From positions 1 through 15,254 of the forward strand of contig CAJGCQ010000015.1 of assembly GCA_904501875.1 (NCBI GenBank): 15,254 bases of DNA. The letters are read 5' to 3'. The DNA comes from Clostridiaceae bacterium. GTDB lineage: Bacteria > Bacillota > Clostridia > Oscillospirales > Acutalibacteraceae. How positions within the stretch are numbered: the stretch's first letter is position 1; the number at the start of each line of letters is the position of its first letter. Below the pieces are notes generated by a model. That model was not told the origin of the DNA, searched no databases, and worked only from the letters and a program-made list of their open reading frames with translations. The position numbers and the translations under genes were made by a program. Of the stretch, positions 15,146 to 15,254 are shown one piece after another.

Positions 15146-15254
15146 GAGTGTGTCAAGTGGGATACAACAACTTTTTTTGAGCGATTTTTAACCTGTTCTT
15201 ACCCCAAAATGCTCATTTTAGCTTGAAAATGAGTAAATTTCAGCCTTCGGAATA
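15146..15254. mobile_element. Unidentified sequence abutting spoIVB, possible mobile-element end
   Basis: Starting at about 15149-15151 (TGTCAAGTGGGATACAAC) the sequence no longer fits spoIVB and no convincing coding frame is seen on either strand. It contains an inverted repeat CTCATTTT (15212-15219) and AAAATGAG (15226-15233). An abrupt junction inside a conserved motif and an edge that starts TGT are what an insertion-sequence end would look like (IS21-type ends came to mind). No transposase is present, so the family is a guess. Confidence 0.3.

Overview
The window looks like chromosomal DNA of a Gram-positive, probably anaerobic Clostridia-type bacterium (an Oscillospiraceae/Ruminococcaceae-like organism would fit). 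The signs are a clostridial-length GluRS next to a GlnRS, an NrdR repressor, AT-rich intergenic DNA with sigma-A-like promoters, AGGAG-type ribosome binding sites, the diaminopimelate branch of lysine synthesis, a remnant of the sporulation protease SpoIVB, and an anaerobe-type 2-hydroxyacyl-CoA dehydratase activase. No species can be named from sequence alone.

Layout, left to right. (1) Positions 1-3552, minus strand: a long acyl-CoA dehydratase activase-like protein (two ATPase domains, then a dehydratase-like domain), followed by an overlapping gene for a second dehydratase-like domain that runs off the left edge. (2) 3652-4248, minus: a cyclophilin peptidyl-prolyl isomerase. (3) 4377-8957, plus: a tightly packed run nrdR-gltX-glnS-nif3 with gaps of 18, 12 and 3 bp, ending at a 14-bp hairpin terminator. 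The cyclophilin and nrdR promoters are divergent and almost superimposed, and a good NrdR-box match lies in their shared spacer. (4) 9029-11960, minus: queA then uvrC. (5) 12151-14936, plus: asd-dapA-dapB, three steps from aspartyl phosphate towards lysine/DAP, ending at a 12-bp hairpin. The asd and queA promoters face each other, so the first ~37 nt of the two transcripts should be complementary; an 11-bp inverted repeat fills that overlap. (6) 14996-15145, minus: the last ~50 codons of spoIVB, cut at its catalytic SGSP motif. The ~110 bp after that is unrelated to spoIVB and may be the end of a mobile element.

Most genes are ordinary housekeeping genes. The points that deserve attention are the two-plus-two architecture of the activase/dehydratase locus and its split at an A6 run, the NrdR box shared by two promoters, the interlocked queA/asd promoters, a 26-bp palindrome inside nif3, and the broken spoIVB at the right edge. 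No RNA gene, CRISPR array or complete insertion sequence was seen, and no gene-free stretch exceeds 300 bp.
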